Source: an uncultured Paracoccaceae bacterium | GTDB lineage: Bacteria; Pseudomonadota; Alphaproteobacteria; Rhodobacterales; Rhodobacteraceae | Direction: 5' to 3' | DNA length: 64,000 bases | NCBI GenBank assembly: GCA_951812615.1 | Contig: CATOSU010000002.1 | Location: 558,001-622,000, forward strand | In this document: positions 8,710-16,767 of the stretch, piece by piece | Numbering within the stretch: the first letter of the stretch is position 1 | Layout: each line of letters starts with the position of its first letter | Translations under genes and position numbers: made by a program | Notes under the pieces: generated by a model | The model's input: only the letters and a program-made list of their open reading frames with translations | Told to the model about the DNA's origin: nothing | Databases searched by the model: none

Positions 8710-9312
8710 ATGACCGACATCACGATTTCCACGGGCTTTTCCGACCCGGAACGCCCCGCCGTGGCTGAAATGTACTGGCAGGCGTTTGGCGCAAAGCTCG
8801 GCAAGGTGCTGGGTCCGGCGGACAGGGCGCTTGCGTTTTTCACCGGATCCCTCAACCCCGACTTCGCCCTGACAGCCCGCGACAGCGTGGGCCGCATCCT
8901 CGGGGTCGCCGGTTTCAAAACCCGGGACGGCGGCCTGATCGACGGCGGCTTTCGCGACCTTTCGGCCTGCTACGGGTTCTTCCCGGCCCTGTGGCGCGCG
9001 GCACTGGTGGGCCTGCTCGAACGCAGGGTCGAACCCGGCATCCTGCTGATGGACGGCATTTTCGTGACCGCAGAGGCCCGCGGACGCGGTGTGGGCACCC
9101 TGCTGTTGCAGGCCATCCGGGACGAGGCCCTCAGGCGCGGCATGTCTCAGGTGCGGCTGGATGTCGTCGACAACAACCCGCGCGCCCGGGCCCTCTATGA
9201 ACGGTTCGGCTTCACGGCCCGCGATCAGGAACATCTCGGCCCTTTTCGCCATATCTTCGGTTTTTCTTCGGCGACACGAATGGTCCTGCCCCTCGCACCT
9301 GCAGCGCAATAA
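8710..9312 (+). CDS. GNAT family N-acetyltransferase
   Basis: Acetyltransferase of about 200 aa. The GNAT acetyl-CoA motif A is seen as ARGRGVGTLLLQA near residue 125, followed by VVDNNPRARALYERFGF, the usual C-terminal strand and helix. An N-terminal extension of about 100 residues precedes the catalytic core. Substrate is unknown. It starts 46 nt from the divergent acyltransferase and reads toward ecm, so it may be co-transcribed with ecm, although ecm has its own promoter-like region. Confidence 0.83.
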   Translation: MTDITISTGFSDPERPAVAEMYWQAFGAKLGKVLGPADRALAFFTGSLNPDFALTARDSVGRILGVAGFKTRDGGLIDGGFRDLSACYGFFPALWRAALVGLLERRVEPGILLMDGIFVTAEARGRGVGTLLLQAIRDEALRRGMSQVRLDVVDNNPRARALYERFGFTARDQEHLGPFRHIFGFSSATRMVLPLAPAAQ

Positions 9313-9331
9313 CTCGCCGCAACGCAGCGCC

Positions 9332-9383
9332 TTGACCCTTGCGCAAAATGTCGCCATGAAGGCGCAACGCGCAATATTGTTGC
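9332..9383 (+). promoter_or_regulatory. ecm promoter region with TTGC/GCAA dyads
   Basis: The 93-nt gap before ecm holds a TTGACC -35-like hexamer at 9332-9337 (the same hexamer as before ccr), the palindrome TTGCGCAA at 9339-9346 and a GCAA-N5-TTGC dyad at 9371-9383. The shared elements suggest control in common with ccr. No experimental basis. Confidence 0.3.
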
Positions 9384-9405
9384 CCAACCGATTCAGGAGG
9401 CCCCG

Positions 9406-11373
9406 ATGACCGATACGCCAAAAGACCGCCCATGGCTCATTCGTACCTATGCCGGTCATTCCACGGCCCAGGCTTCCAACGCGCTCTACCGGTCCAACCT
9501 CGCCAAGGGCCAGACCGGGCTCAGCGTGGCCTTCGATCTGCCCACCCAAACCGGCTATGACAGCGACCATGTGCTCGCCCGCGGCGAGGTCGGCAAGGTC
9601 GGTGTGCCGGTCAGCCATCTGGGTGACATGCGCACGCTGTTCGATCAGATCCCGCTGGATCAGATGAACACCTCGATGACCATCAACGCCACCGCTCCCT
9701 GGCTGCTGGCGCTCTATATTGCCGTGGCCGAGGAACAGGGCGTCGACATCGCCGAACTGCAGGGCACGGTGCAAAACGACATCATCAAGGAATACCTCAG
9801 CCGCGGCACCTATATCTGTCCGCCCAAACCGTCGCTGAAACTGATCACCGACGTCGCCAGCTACTGCTATACCAACGTGCCGAAATGGAACCCGATGAAC
9901 GTGTGTTCCTACCACCTGCAAGAGGCCGGCGCGACACCCGAACAGGAACTGGCCTTCGCGCTGGCAACTGCACAGGCGGTGCTCGACGGGTTGCGCGATC
10001 AGGTCCCGGCCGAGGATTTCCCCCGCCTCGTCGGCCGCATCTCCTTCTTCGTGAACGCCGGCATCCGCTTTGTCACCGAAATGTGCAAAATGCGCGCCTT
10101 CGTGGACCTGTGGGACGAAATCTGCCGCGACCGTTACGGCGTCGAAGACGCCAAATTCCGCCGCTTCCGCTATGGGGTCCAAGTGAACTCGCTGGGCCTG
10201 ACCGAACAACAGCCGGAAAACAATGTCTACCGCATCCTGCTGGAAATGCTGGCGGTCACGCTCAGCAAAAAGGCCCGCGCCCGCGCCGTACAGCTTCCGG
10301 CCTGGAACGAGGCGCTGGGCCTGCCCCGCCCTTGGGATCAGCAATGGTCGATGCGCATGCAACAGATCCTCGCCTACGAAACCGATCTGCTGGAATACGG
10401 CGATCTGTTCGATGGCAACCCCGCCGTCGATGCCAAGGTCGAGGAACTCAAGCAGGGCGCCCGCCACGAACTGGCCACGCTCGACAGCATGGGCGGCGCG
10501 ATTTCCGCCATTGAATACATGAAGTCGCGGCTCGTCGACTCGAACGCCGAACGCCTGAACCGGATCGAGCGCAACGAAACCGTCGTTGTCGGCGTCAACC
10601 GCTGGACCGAAGGCGAAACCTCGCCGCTGCAAACCGGCGAAGGCGGGATCCTCGTGGTCGATCCCGCCGTCGAACAGGATCAGATCGACCGCCTCAACGA
10701 CTGGCGCGCCGCGCGCGACGACGCCGCCGTACAGGCCGCGCTCGCCGCCCTGCGCGAGGCCGCGCAAAACGGCAAAAACGTCATGGAACCCTCCATCGCA
10801 GCCGCCAAGGCCGGGGTCACCACCGGTGAATGGGCCGAGGAAATGCGCCGCGTCTTCGGCACCTATCGCGGCCCCACCGGCGTCTCCGCATCCGTGTCGA
10901 ACAAGACCGAGGGGCTGGACGACATCCGCGATGCCGTGGACGCGGTCAGCGACCGGCTGGGGCGGCGGCTTTCGCTTGTCGTCGGCAAGCCCGGCCTGGA
11001 CGGGCATTCCAACGGCGCCGAACAGATCGCCTTCCGTGCCCGCGATTGCGGCATGGACATGTCCTATGACGGCATCCGGCTGACACCGGACGAAATCGTT
11101 GACCGCGCGCGGGACAAAGAGGCCCACGTGATCGGGCTGTCGATCCTGTCGGGCAGCCACCTGCCTCTGGTCGAGGATGTTCTGTCCCGCCTGAAACAGG
11201 CCGGGATGGGCGACACCCCCGTCGTGGTGGGCGGCATCATCCCGGACGAAGACGCCGCACGCCTGCGCGCAATGGGCGTTGCACGGGTCTACACCCCGAA
11301 GGATTTCGAACTGAACGCCATCATGCTGGATATCGTGACATTGGCAGATCCGCAGGCCTGCGCGGCGGAATAA
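9406..11373 (+). CDS. ecm: Ethylmalonyl-CoA mutase (coenzyme B12-dependent)
   Basis: Protein of 655 aa that converts (2R)-ethylmalonyl-CoA to methylsuccinyl-CoA in the EMC pathway. It has the large mutase TIM-barrel N-domain (FDLPTQTGYDSD near residue 43, and a YICPPKPSLKL segment). A C-terminal cobalamin-binding domain carries the DxHxxG base-off motif as GLDGHSNG near residue 530. The length and single-subunit form match Ecm/MeaA rather than two-subunit methylmalonyl-CoA mutase. AGGAGG lies before the ATG. Confidence 0.95.
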   Translation: MTDTPKDRPWLIRTYAGHSTAQASNALYRSNLAKGQTGLSVAFDLPTQTGYDSDHVLARGEVGKVGVPVSHLGDMRTLFDQIPLDQMNTSMTINATAPWLLALYIAVAEEQGVDIAELQGTVQNDIIKEYLSRGTYICPPKPSLKLITDVASYCYTNVPKWNPMNVCSYHLQEAGATPEQELAFALATAQAVLDGLRDQVPAEDFPRLVGRISFFVNAGIRFVTEMCKMRAFVDLWDEICRDRYGVEDAKFRRFRYGVQVNSLGLTEQQPENNVYRILLEMLAVTLSKKARARAVQLPAWNEALGLPRPWDQQWSMRMQQILAYETDLLEYGDLFDGNPAVDAKVEELKQGARHELATLDSMGGAISAIEYMKSRLVDSNAERLNRIERNETVVVGVNRWTEGETSPLQTGEGGILVVDPAVEQDQIDRLNDWRAARDDAAVQAALAALREAAQNGKNVMEPSIAAAKAGVTTGEWAEEMRRVFGTYRGPTGVSASVSNKTEGLDDIRDAVDAVSDRLGRRLSLVVGKPGLDGHSNGAEQIAFRARDCGMDMSYDGIRLTPDEIVDRARDKEAHVIGLSILSGSHLPLVEDVLSRLKQAGMGDTPVVVGGIIPDEDAARLRAMGVARVYTPKDFELNAIMLDIVTLADPQACAAE

Positions 11374-11403
11374 CCGGCCCGGAGCCGCAGGAATCAAAGG
11401 CAT

Positions 11404-11444
11404 CCGGAAACGCCCGGCAATCTGTTTTTGCAGGGCGTTTCCGG
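11404..11444. terminator. Inverted repeat after ecm, possible terminator
   Basis: 12-bp perfect arms (11404-11415 and 11433-11444) with a 17-nt loop containing TTTTT. It sits 31 nt after the ecm stop. There is no T-run after the stem, so it is atypical for intrinsic termination but well placed to end the ecm transcript. Confidence 0.45.
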
Positions 11445-11548
11445 AACCTCAAATCAACCCGCAATTGCGGAGCCAATTCCAGTCTGGATATTGGCCTGAT
11501 TTCGCTTTAATCAAGTCCGGATACCATCTGCCAATTGGGGAGAAACGA

Positions 11549-11863
11549 ATGGCAATAAATCTGGATAAGATGTCGCGCACGGAACTGCTGCAACTGCAAA
11601 AAGACGTTGCAACAGCAATTCGCAAAGCAGAAGTGAAGGCCAGAAAAGATGCGCGCACTGCGGCCGAGAAAGCAGCGGCCGAGTTCGGGTTTTCTCTGGA
11701 TGAATTGTCGGGCGCACCCGCAAAAGCCAAGAAAACAATCGGTGCGGCGAAGTACAAAAACCCGAAAAACCCCGACGAAACCTGGACCGGGCGCGGCCGC
11801 AAGCCCCGCTGGCTGAACGACGCAATCGCCGAAGGCGTCGATATTTCCGACCTAGAAATCTGA
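11549..11863 (+). CDS. H-NS family nucleoid-associated protein (HvrA-like)
   Basis: 104-aa DNA-binding protein. An N-terminal Lys/Ala-rich coiled coil (residues 8-50) serves oligomerisation. The C-terminal H-NS DNA-binding domain (residues 70-100) carries the core TWTGRGRKPRWL, which matches the AT-hook-like loop of H-NS proteins. In Rhodobacter the homologue HvrA/Spb modulates photosynthesis and nitrogen genes. ATG 11549 is chosen because GGGGAGA precedes it. The next gene begins 12 nt downstream. Confidence 0.85.
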   Translation: MAINLDKMSRTELLQLQKDVATAIRKAEVKARKDARTAAEKAAAEFGFSLDELSGAPAKAKKTIGAAKYKNPKNPDETWTGRGRKPRWLNDAIAEGVDISDLEI

Positions 11864-11875
11864 GGGTTACCCGGC

Positions 11876-12589
11876 ATGACCACGCATATCGGTGCCGTTT
11901 CCGGCGATATTGCGGAAACCGTTCTGCTGCCCGGAGACCCGTACCGGGCCCGATGGGCAGCCGAATCGTTTCTCGATAAACCACGGCTTGTTAACGAAAC
12001 GCGCGGCATGCTGGGCTATACCGGAACCTGGAATGGCCATCCGGTAACAATACAGGGCAGCGGCATGGGAATGCCGTCGCTCTCCATATACGTGAATGAA
12101 CTGATCCGCGATTTCGGGGCAAAAACCCTGATCCGAATTGGCTCCTGTGGCGGAATGCAGGATTATGTCGGCTTGCGGGACGTTATTCTGGCAATGACAT
12201 CCAGCACGCTCACCAGCCCGTCATCGGGGATGTTCCGGGAACTCAATTTCGCGCCCTGCGCGGATTGGTCCTTGTTGCAGGCAGCCGCGTCCGCGGCCGC
12301 AAAACGGGATGTCAAAACCCATATTGGCGGGATTTATTCCTCGGATGTGTTTTACGACGAACGCCCCGACCTGAACGAACAGTTGGTGCGCCACGGCATT
12401 CTCGGCGTCGAAATGGAAGCGGCCGAGCTTTACACCCTCGCGGCCCGGCATGATTGCCGTGCGCTGGCTGTGCTCACGGTGTCCGATCATCTCGCCACCG
12501 GCGCGGCCCTGCCCGCCGCAGACCGTGAAACCAGCTTCGGCGACATGGTTGAAATCGCCCTCGAAGCGGCCTTCGCACCCGCACCTTAA
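11876..12589 (+). CDS. deoD: Purine-nucleoside phosphorylase (DeoD type)
   Basis: 237-aa hexameric-type PNP catalysing phosphorolysis of purine (deoxy)nucleosides. Family features are the N-terminal [11 protein letters not shown] phosphate site, the GSGMGMPS loop, RIGSCGG near residue 87 and the ribose-binding [10 protein letters not shown] near residue 180. It is 12 nt downstream of the H-NS-like gene, probably in one transcript, and converges with the DUF1989 gene. Confidence 0.95.
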   Translation: MTTHIGAVSGDIAETVLLPGDPYRARWAAESFLDKPRLVNETRGMLGYTGTWNGHPVTIQGSGMGMPSLSIYVNELIRDFGAKTLIRIGSCGGMQDYVGLRDVILAMTSSTLTSPSSGMFRELNFAPCADWSLLQAAASAAAKRDVKTHIGGIYSSDVFYDERPDLNEQLVRHGILGVEMEAAELYTLAARHDCRALAVLTVSDHLATGAALPAADRETSFGDMVEIALEAAFAPAP

Positions 12590-12596
12590 CCCGCCG

Positions 12597-13454
12597 TCAG
12601 TCCCCTGACCCGACACCGTGCGAGCGGTCATACCCGTTGCGCGCCGGCGGCAACCAGCCCTCCAGCGCGCCGGGCTCCGGCGCAAACACCTCTACCAGCA
12701 GCGGATGACAGGCCGCCACATCGCTGGAATGCTCCGCCGAGCAATCGCCGCCCGGACAGGCACTCAACCCGCCCAGCAGGTCGATCTCGGCAAAGAATTC
12801 CAGATAATCGCCGGGCCGGACCGGGCTGGCCTTCATGAAATACTGCCCGGTATCCCGCGTGAACCCGGTGCACATGAACACGTTCAGAACGTCGTGAACA
12901 AACGGTTCCGCCTCAGCCGGTGACACGCCCAGCTCCTGCGCCAGCGCCCGCGTCAGGTTGGAATGACAGCAATGATGGTACTGCGTCCCCGCCAGCAGAT
13001 TGCCGGTATAAGGGTCACAGCGCGTGCCAATCACGTCATGCACCGACCCGCCATAGTCATCGATCCCGTACCAGCCCAGCGTATCGGCCACCACTGTCGC
13101 CATCGGCCGCAGATACGGAAACCCCGACCACATGCGCTCCCCTTTGGTGATATGGGTCCCGTGCAACGCCCGTGTCTTGCCCGAATAGAACCGCTCTGAC
13201 AGGTCGTCCGCGTTCCACAGGTTCAGGTCCCCCACCTGCGGCCCCTCCACCGACGTGATGCGGAAGAAATGCCCGGCAGGCACCCGGAAACACCGCGCAT
13301 CGCGCGGTGGCACCCATGTTTCGCTTTGCTTCCGTGCCGTGGCCCGTGCCGCGGCATACAGCGCCATTTCCGGCGCCGGCAAGGTGTCGTTCGGATAACA
13401 GATGACGGGTTCGACCGCGCGCCGGCGGTCTGCGTCAGATGGGGCGGATGTCAT
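12597..13454 (-). CDS. DUF1989 / urea carboxylase-associated family protein
   Basis: 285-aa member of the DUF1989 family, often annotated urea carboxylase-associated or urea amidolyase-associated. It has the family's conserved GDLNLW stretch and a His/Cys cluster (HHCCHSN) that looks like a metal site. Biochemical function is not established. It lies 128 nt downstream of sdhB on the same strand, so it may be read from the sdh transcript. No urea-metabolism genes are nearby. Confidence 0.8.
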   Translation of the reverse strand: MTSAPSDADRRRAVEPVICYPNDTLPAPEMALYAAARATARKQSETWVPPRDARCFRVPAGHFFRITSVEGPQVGDLNLWNADDLSERFYSGKTRALHGTHITKGERMWSGFPYLRPMATVVADTLGWYGIDDYGGSVHDVIGTRCDPYTGNLLAGTQYHHCCHSNLTRALAQELGVSPAEAEPFVHDVLNVFMCTGFTRDTGQYFMKASPVRPGDYLEFFAEIDLLGGLSACPGGDCSAEHSSDVAACHPLLVEVFAPEPGALEGWLPPARNGYDRSHGVGSGD

Positions 13455-13582
13455 GTCTGCGGGTCCTGATTAAGCTCTCGGTTCAGTTTATCAACACGAA
13501 CCCGCCGGTCAGCCCCCACAGCCACGATTTTCAACGAAAATCCCGCCCCCCCCTGAAAACCCACAGAATTCCCGGCCTTCGG

Positions 13583-14365
13583 TCAGACCGTCCGCTCGAC
13601 CATCATCTTCTTGATTTCGGCAATCGCCTTCGCCGGGTTCAGCCCCTTCGGACAGGTCTTGGCACAGTTCATGATGGTATGGCAGCGATACAGCTTGAAC
13701 GGATCTTCCAGCTCATCCAGCCGCTCGCCCGTGGCCTCGTCGCGGCTGTCGATGATCCAGCGATAGGCATGCAGCAACGCCGCCGGCCCAAGATAGCGGT
13801 CGCCATTCCACCAGTAAGACGGGCAGGAGGTCGAGCACGACGCGCACATCACGCATTCATAAAGCCCGTCCAGCTTGCGCCGGTCTTCGATGGACTGTTT
13901 CCATTCCTTCGCCGGACGGTTGGTCTTGGTTTCCAGCCACGGCATGATCGACGCATGCTGGGCATAGAAATGCGTCAGATCCGGGATCAGGTCCTTGACC
14001 ACCGGCATATGCGGCAGCGGATAGATCTTGACCGTGTCGGCAGTCACTTCGTCCATGCCGTAAATACAGGCCAGCGTGTTGATCCCGTCGATGTTCATCG
14101 CGCAGGATCCGCAAATCCCCTCGCGACAGGACCGGCGGAAGGTCAGCGTCGGGTCAATCTCGTTCTTAATCTTGATCAGCGCGTCCAGAATCATCGGCCC
14201 GCAGCTGTCCAGATCCACCCAGTACGTGTCCACGCGCGGGTTCTCGCCGTCGTCCGGCGACCAGCGATAGATCTGGAACTTGCGTACGTTCTTCGCGCCC
14301 TCCGGTTTCGGCCATGTCTTGCCGGTGCGAATGCGGGAATTTTTTGGCAGGGTCAGTTGGACCAT
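13583..14365 (-). CDS. sdhB: Succinate dehydrogenase iron-sulfur subunit
   Basis: 260-aa Complex II subunit carrying electrons from FAD to quinone. The [2Fe-2S] ligands appear as CREGICGSC plus a downstream Cys (residues about 80-103). The [4Fe-4S] and [3Fe-4S] ligands appear as [13 protein letters not shown] and [14 protein letters not shown] in the C-terminal half. AGGAGG precedes the ATG. It is separated from sdhA by three unrelated genes (two sulfotransferase-like, one FkbM), an unusual break in sdhCDAB. Confidence 0.97.
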   Translation of the reverse strand: MVQLTLPKNSRIRTGKTWPKPEGAKNVRKFQIYRWSPDDGENPRVDTYWVDLDSCGPMILDALIKIKNEIDPTLTFRRSCREGICGSCAMNIDGINTLACIYGMDEVTADTVKIYPLPHMPVVKDLIPDLTHFYAQHASIMPWLETKTNRPAKEWKQSIEDRRKLDGLYECVMCASCSTSCPSYWWNGDRYLGPAALLHAYRWIIDSRDEATGERLDELEDPFKLYRCHTIMNCAKTCPKGLNPAKAIAEIKKMMVERTV

Positions 14366-14419
14366 TGTCTCAGGCCTCCTGTGAAGTGAATTTCGGGCGC
14401 GGTGTCATGGGCATGCTCA

Positions 14420-15103
14420 TCAGCCAGTCCACCGTGCAAAGAGAACATCCATATTGTGCGGGCGCGGGCGTTTGCCGGGATAGGTCGCCGCGGTCAGAAC
14501 ATCGCGAAACTCCAGCCCGGCCTCGGCCAGATGCGCCACCAGAACCGAGGGCATCGCCGCGCCTTCGAACCGCTTGGCCACGGACATTTCGAGAACCACG
14601 AAATCCGTCCGTTTCAGCGTCTCGGGCGCGCCGGCCAGAACCTGACCTTCATACCCTTCGGTATCAATCTTGAGCCCGACCCGACCGTCATACCCCGCCG
14701 CAACCGTGTCCAGCCGCTCCATCGGAACGTCAACCGTCTCGACCGAGGAAAACCGGTTCGACGCCCGGTCCGTGCGATCCAGAATGCTGGCCATCGCGCC
14801 CCCGCGCCCCGGTCTTGTCTCGGGCACGTTCAGCTTCACCGTGCCGGCCTCTTCGCCCAGCGCGACACTGTGGAAATCGTAGTCCTTCGGCTTCAGGCTG
14901 ACCCGGTCCTCGCATCCCGGCTGCGGATCGATCAGCACGAATTTCGCCCCCGGATAACATTTGTACAGCCAACCGGTACCGCCAAACACACCAACATCAA
15001 AAACCACGTCCGGCCTGAACTTGTACCCGCGCAGATACCACGGGTTGAGCTTTTTCGGCAGCCGCGGAGACTTGGCAACCGCCTGTTCAACGGGCTTATC
15101 CAT
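14420..15103 (-). CDS. FkbM family methyltransferase
   Basis: 227-aa SAM-dependent methyltransferase of the FkbM family, typically O-methylating sugars of exopolysaccharide or other glycans. The SAM motif I is VVFDVGVFGGTGWLY near residue 35, followed by KFVLIDPQPG. A family-typical LKIDTEGYEGQVLAG occurs near residue 150. ATG 15103 has AAGGAGA 7 nt upstream. It overlaps the preceding sulfotransferase-like gene by 8 nt and is followed 54 nt later by sdhB. Its substrate may be the glycan modified by the two neighbouring genes (inference). Confidence 0.82.
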   Translation of the reverse strand: MDKPVEQAVAKSPRLPKKLNPWYLRGYKFRPDVVFDVGVFGGTGWLYKCYPGAKFVLIDPQPGCEDRVSLKPKDYDFHSVALGEEAGTVKLNVPETRPGRGGAMASILDRTDRASNRFSSVETVDVPMERLDTVAAGYDGRVGLKIDTEGYEGQVLAGAPETLKRTDFVVLEMSVAKRFEGAAMPSVLVAHLAEAGLEFRDVLTAATYPGKRPRPHNMDVLFARWTG

Positions 15104-15971
15104 GGTCAGTCTCCTTTCCTGCCGCATAGGCCGACAGCCGCTCCGCATCCTGCGGAAAATGCTGCTCCAGCTGCCGCACCAGCATGTCATCGCGCGCGGC
15201 GATGGAAAGGATACCGCGGAAATCCGGATCACCGGCCATCTGTTCGTACCGGCGATCCGTGGTCAGGTCACTGGCGGACACGGCCTTGTCCTGAAACGAC
15301 GACCCACCGCCATAGGCCTGAACCCTGCCGATACTGTTGTCGCGCATGGGCAGGCCCAGCTGCGCCAGACGAACGGCGCGATACTCCGGCGAAACCTGCC
15401 AGTCATCGTAACAGATCGGGACCAGCGCCAGCATCTCGGCCTCTCCCACCAGCGACAGCATGCGCGCATACCCGTCCACGGATTTCAGAACGATGGACGC
15501 ACGGTGCGTCCGCGAATAGCTCTTGTTGCGCTGCAGCTTCTTCAAAAAGGACGCGCACCAGTTCAGGAAGCTGCGGTAGATGATCACCTCGGTGTCGAAC
15601 GCGGCCTCGAAATCGCCCGAGATCGGCCGCGCGCGTTTGCCCCGCGGCGGAATATCTTCGTAGGTCACAAGGAATGCGGGCTCCGCACCAGCGGGGGCAC
15701 AGGTGCCGCGCAGGTCCGCCATCGCCGCCTTGACCGGCTTGCGCACCCCGTTCACCGCGATCGTTCCAAAAGACGACAATGGCGACCGGCCCGGAACGCA
15801 ATTGTTGAAAAACACGGTCCCGCTGCCGCCGGTATTCCGCAACAGCCAGTCGGCAATCGCGTGATTGCCCGACCGCCGCATGCCAAAGGCGCGAAACGCC
15901 TGCCGCGGTGTGGTGCCCAGCTCGTGCCAGACCGTTTCCGGCTGCGGGTCGAGGCGCGGAAACCGGATCAT
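15096..15971 (-). CDS. Sulfotransferase-like P-loop protein in sdh operon
   Basis: 291-aa protein whose N-terminal GMRRSGNHAIADWLL (near residue 30) resembles the 5'-phosphosulfate-binding loop of PAPS-dependent sulfotransferases, here in the RRSGNH variant. A possible 3'-phosphate site is VIIYRSFLNWCASFLK near residue 130. There is no signal peptide or membrane segment, so it is probably cytoplasmic. It overlaps the upstream gene by 4 nt and the downstream FkbM gene by 8 nt, forming a tight cassette inserted between sdhA and sdhB. The acceptor is unknown. Confidence 0.65.
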   Translation of the reverse strand: MIRFPRLDPQPETVWHELGTTPRQAFRAFGMRRSGNHAIADWLLRNTGGSGTVFFNNCVPGRSPLSSFGTIAVNGVRKPVKAAMADLRGTCAPAGAEPAFLVTYEDIPPRGKRARPISGDFEAAFDTEVIIYRSFLNWCASFLKKLQRNKSYSRTHRASIVLKSVDGYARMLSLVGEAEMLALVPICYDDWQVSPEYRAVRLAQLGLPMRDNSIGRVQAYGGGSSFQDKAVSASDLTTDRRYEQMAGDPDFRGILSIAARDDMLVRQLEQHFPQDAERLSAYAAGKETDHG

Positions 15972-16759
15972 GCCGGCACCCGTTCGGGCAGGGTATCGAC
16001 CCAGCCACCGTCAGTCTCATAGCCCAGCGCGCGCAAGTCATCACCGAACTGCGCTTCGTAAAGCGCCCCGATCGCGCGCGGCATCTCTGTCTTCCAGCGC
16101 TGCAGGCGCCCACCGGACACCACATGCGCCGACACCCGCTCCGACCGCTGTCCGGCCTGCGACAGGCCACCAAACAGACTGTTGTCCCAGAACGCCTGCA
16201 GCCCGGCCGCCAGATCCCTGCCTTCGAACCCCATCCGCCGCAACGCCGCCCCGAACCGCTGGCCCTCGGTGTCCTGCATCAGGTCCTCGTACCGCAGCTC
16301 GACGGCATTGGCCTGTCCCCAGGGCCAGCCCCGCATTTCGCGCAGCGTTTCGGCATGCTTGTTGGTCATCTCAAAGCGCAGCCGGTCATGATCGCTCGGC
16401 AATGCGCACAGATGCTGCTGATAGGTCTGCCCGTCCAGATCCGGCCGCGGCGTATGCAGAAATTTCTCACCCTTCGGCCCGGCAACCTGATGATAGGCAC
16501 ATCCCGACAGCAGGATATCGCGGGGATCGCGGATCACGTGCAGCGCGGCGAAATCGTCGCGATCCCACAGCGCGCGGCCGAAATGACCGGCCCAGTTGCA
16601 CAGGAACGCGCGCCCGGTATGCGGGACGCGATCCAGATGCCGGTCGGACCAGATCCCGATCCACGGCACGCCCAGCGTGCGGGAGATCGACTTGACCACA
16701 CGCTTGATCCAGACGGTTCCGCCCTTGTGATGCGTTGCGATGCCCATCAGCCGCGCCAT
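15968..16759 (-). CDS. Sulfotransferase domain protein in sdh operon
   Basis: 263-aa PAPS-dependent sulfotransferase-like protein. The phosphosulfate loop is HHKGGTVWIKR near residue 10 and the 3'-phosphate motif is HVIRDPRDILLSG near residue 75, the classic RDPRD form. It probably transfers sulfate to a carbohydrate or small molecule; the acceptor cannot be told. It begins 8 nt after the sdhA stop. The start is ambiguous between ATG 16759 and ATG 16747. No transposase or direct repeats flank the cassette. Confidence 0.78.
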   Translation of the reverse strand: MARLMGIATHHKGGTVWIKRVVKSISRTLGVPWIGIWSDRHLDRVPHTGRAFLCNWAGHFGRALWDRDDFAALHVIRDPRDILLSGCAYHQVAGPKGEKFLHTPRPDLDGQTYQQHLCALPSDHDRLRFEMTNKHAETLREMRGWPWGQANAVELRYEDLMQDTEGQRFGAALRRMGFEGRDLAAGLQAFWDNSLFGGLSQAGQRSERVSAHVVSGGRLQRWKTEMPRAIGALYEAQFGDDLRALGYETDGGWVDTLPERVPA

Positions 16760-16767
16760 GGCTCCCG

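Noticed and set aside
8683-11403. 906-aa minus-strand open frame opposite ecm
   Set aside because: It is the antisense shadow of ecm and the GNAT gene. Composition is His/Arg/Gly-rich with no domain, as expected for GC-rich antisense frames.
13526-13542. 7-bp hairpin (GATTTTC-AAC-GAAAATC) between sdhB and the DUF1989 gene
   Set aside because: Weak AT-rich stem followed by C-runs, not a T-tract; too little to call a terminator.
14420-16759. The sdh insert as an insertion sequence or recent mobile element
   Set aside because: No transposase, terminal inverted repeats or target duplications are visible, and the genes overlap each other and sit tightly against sdhA.
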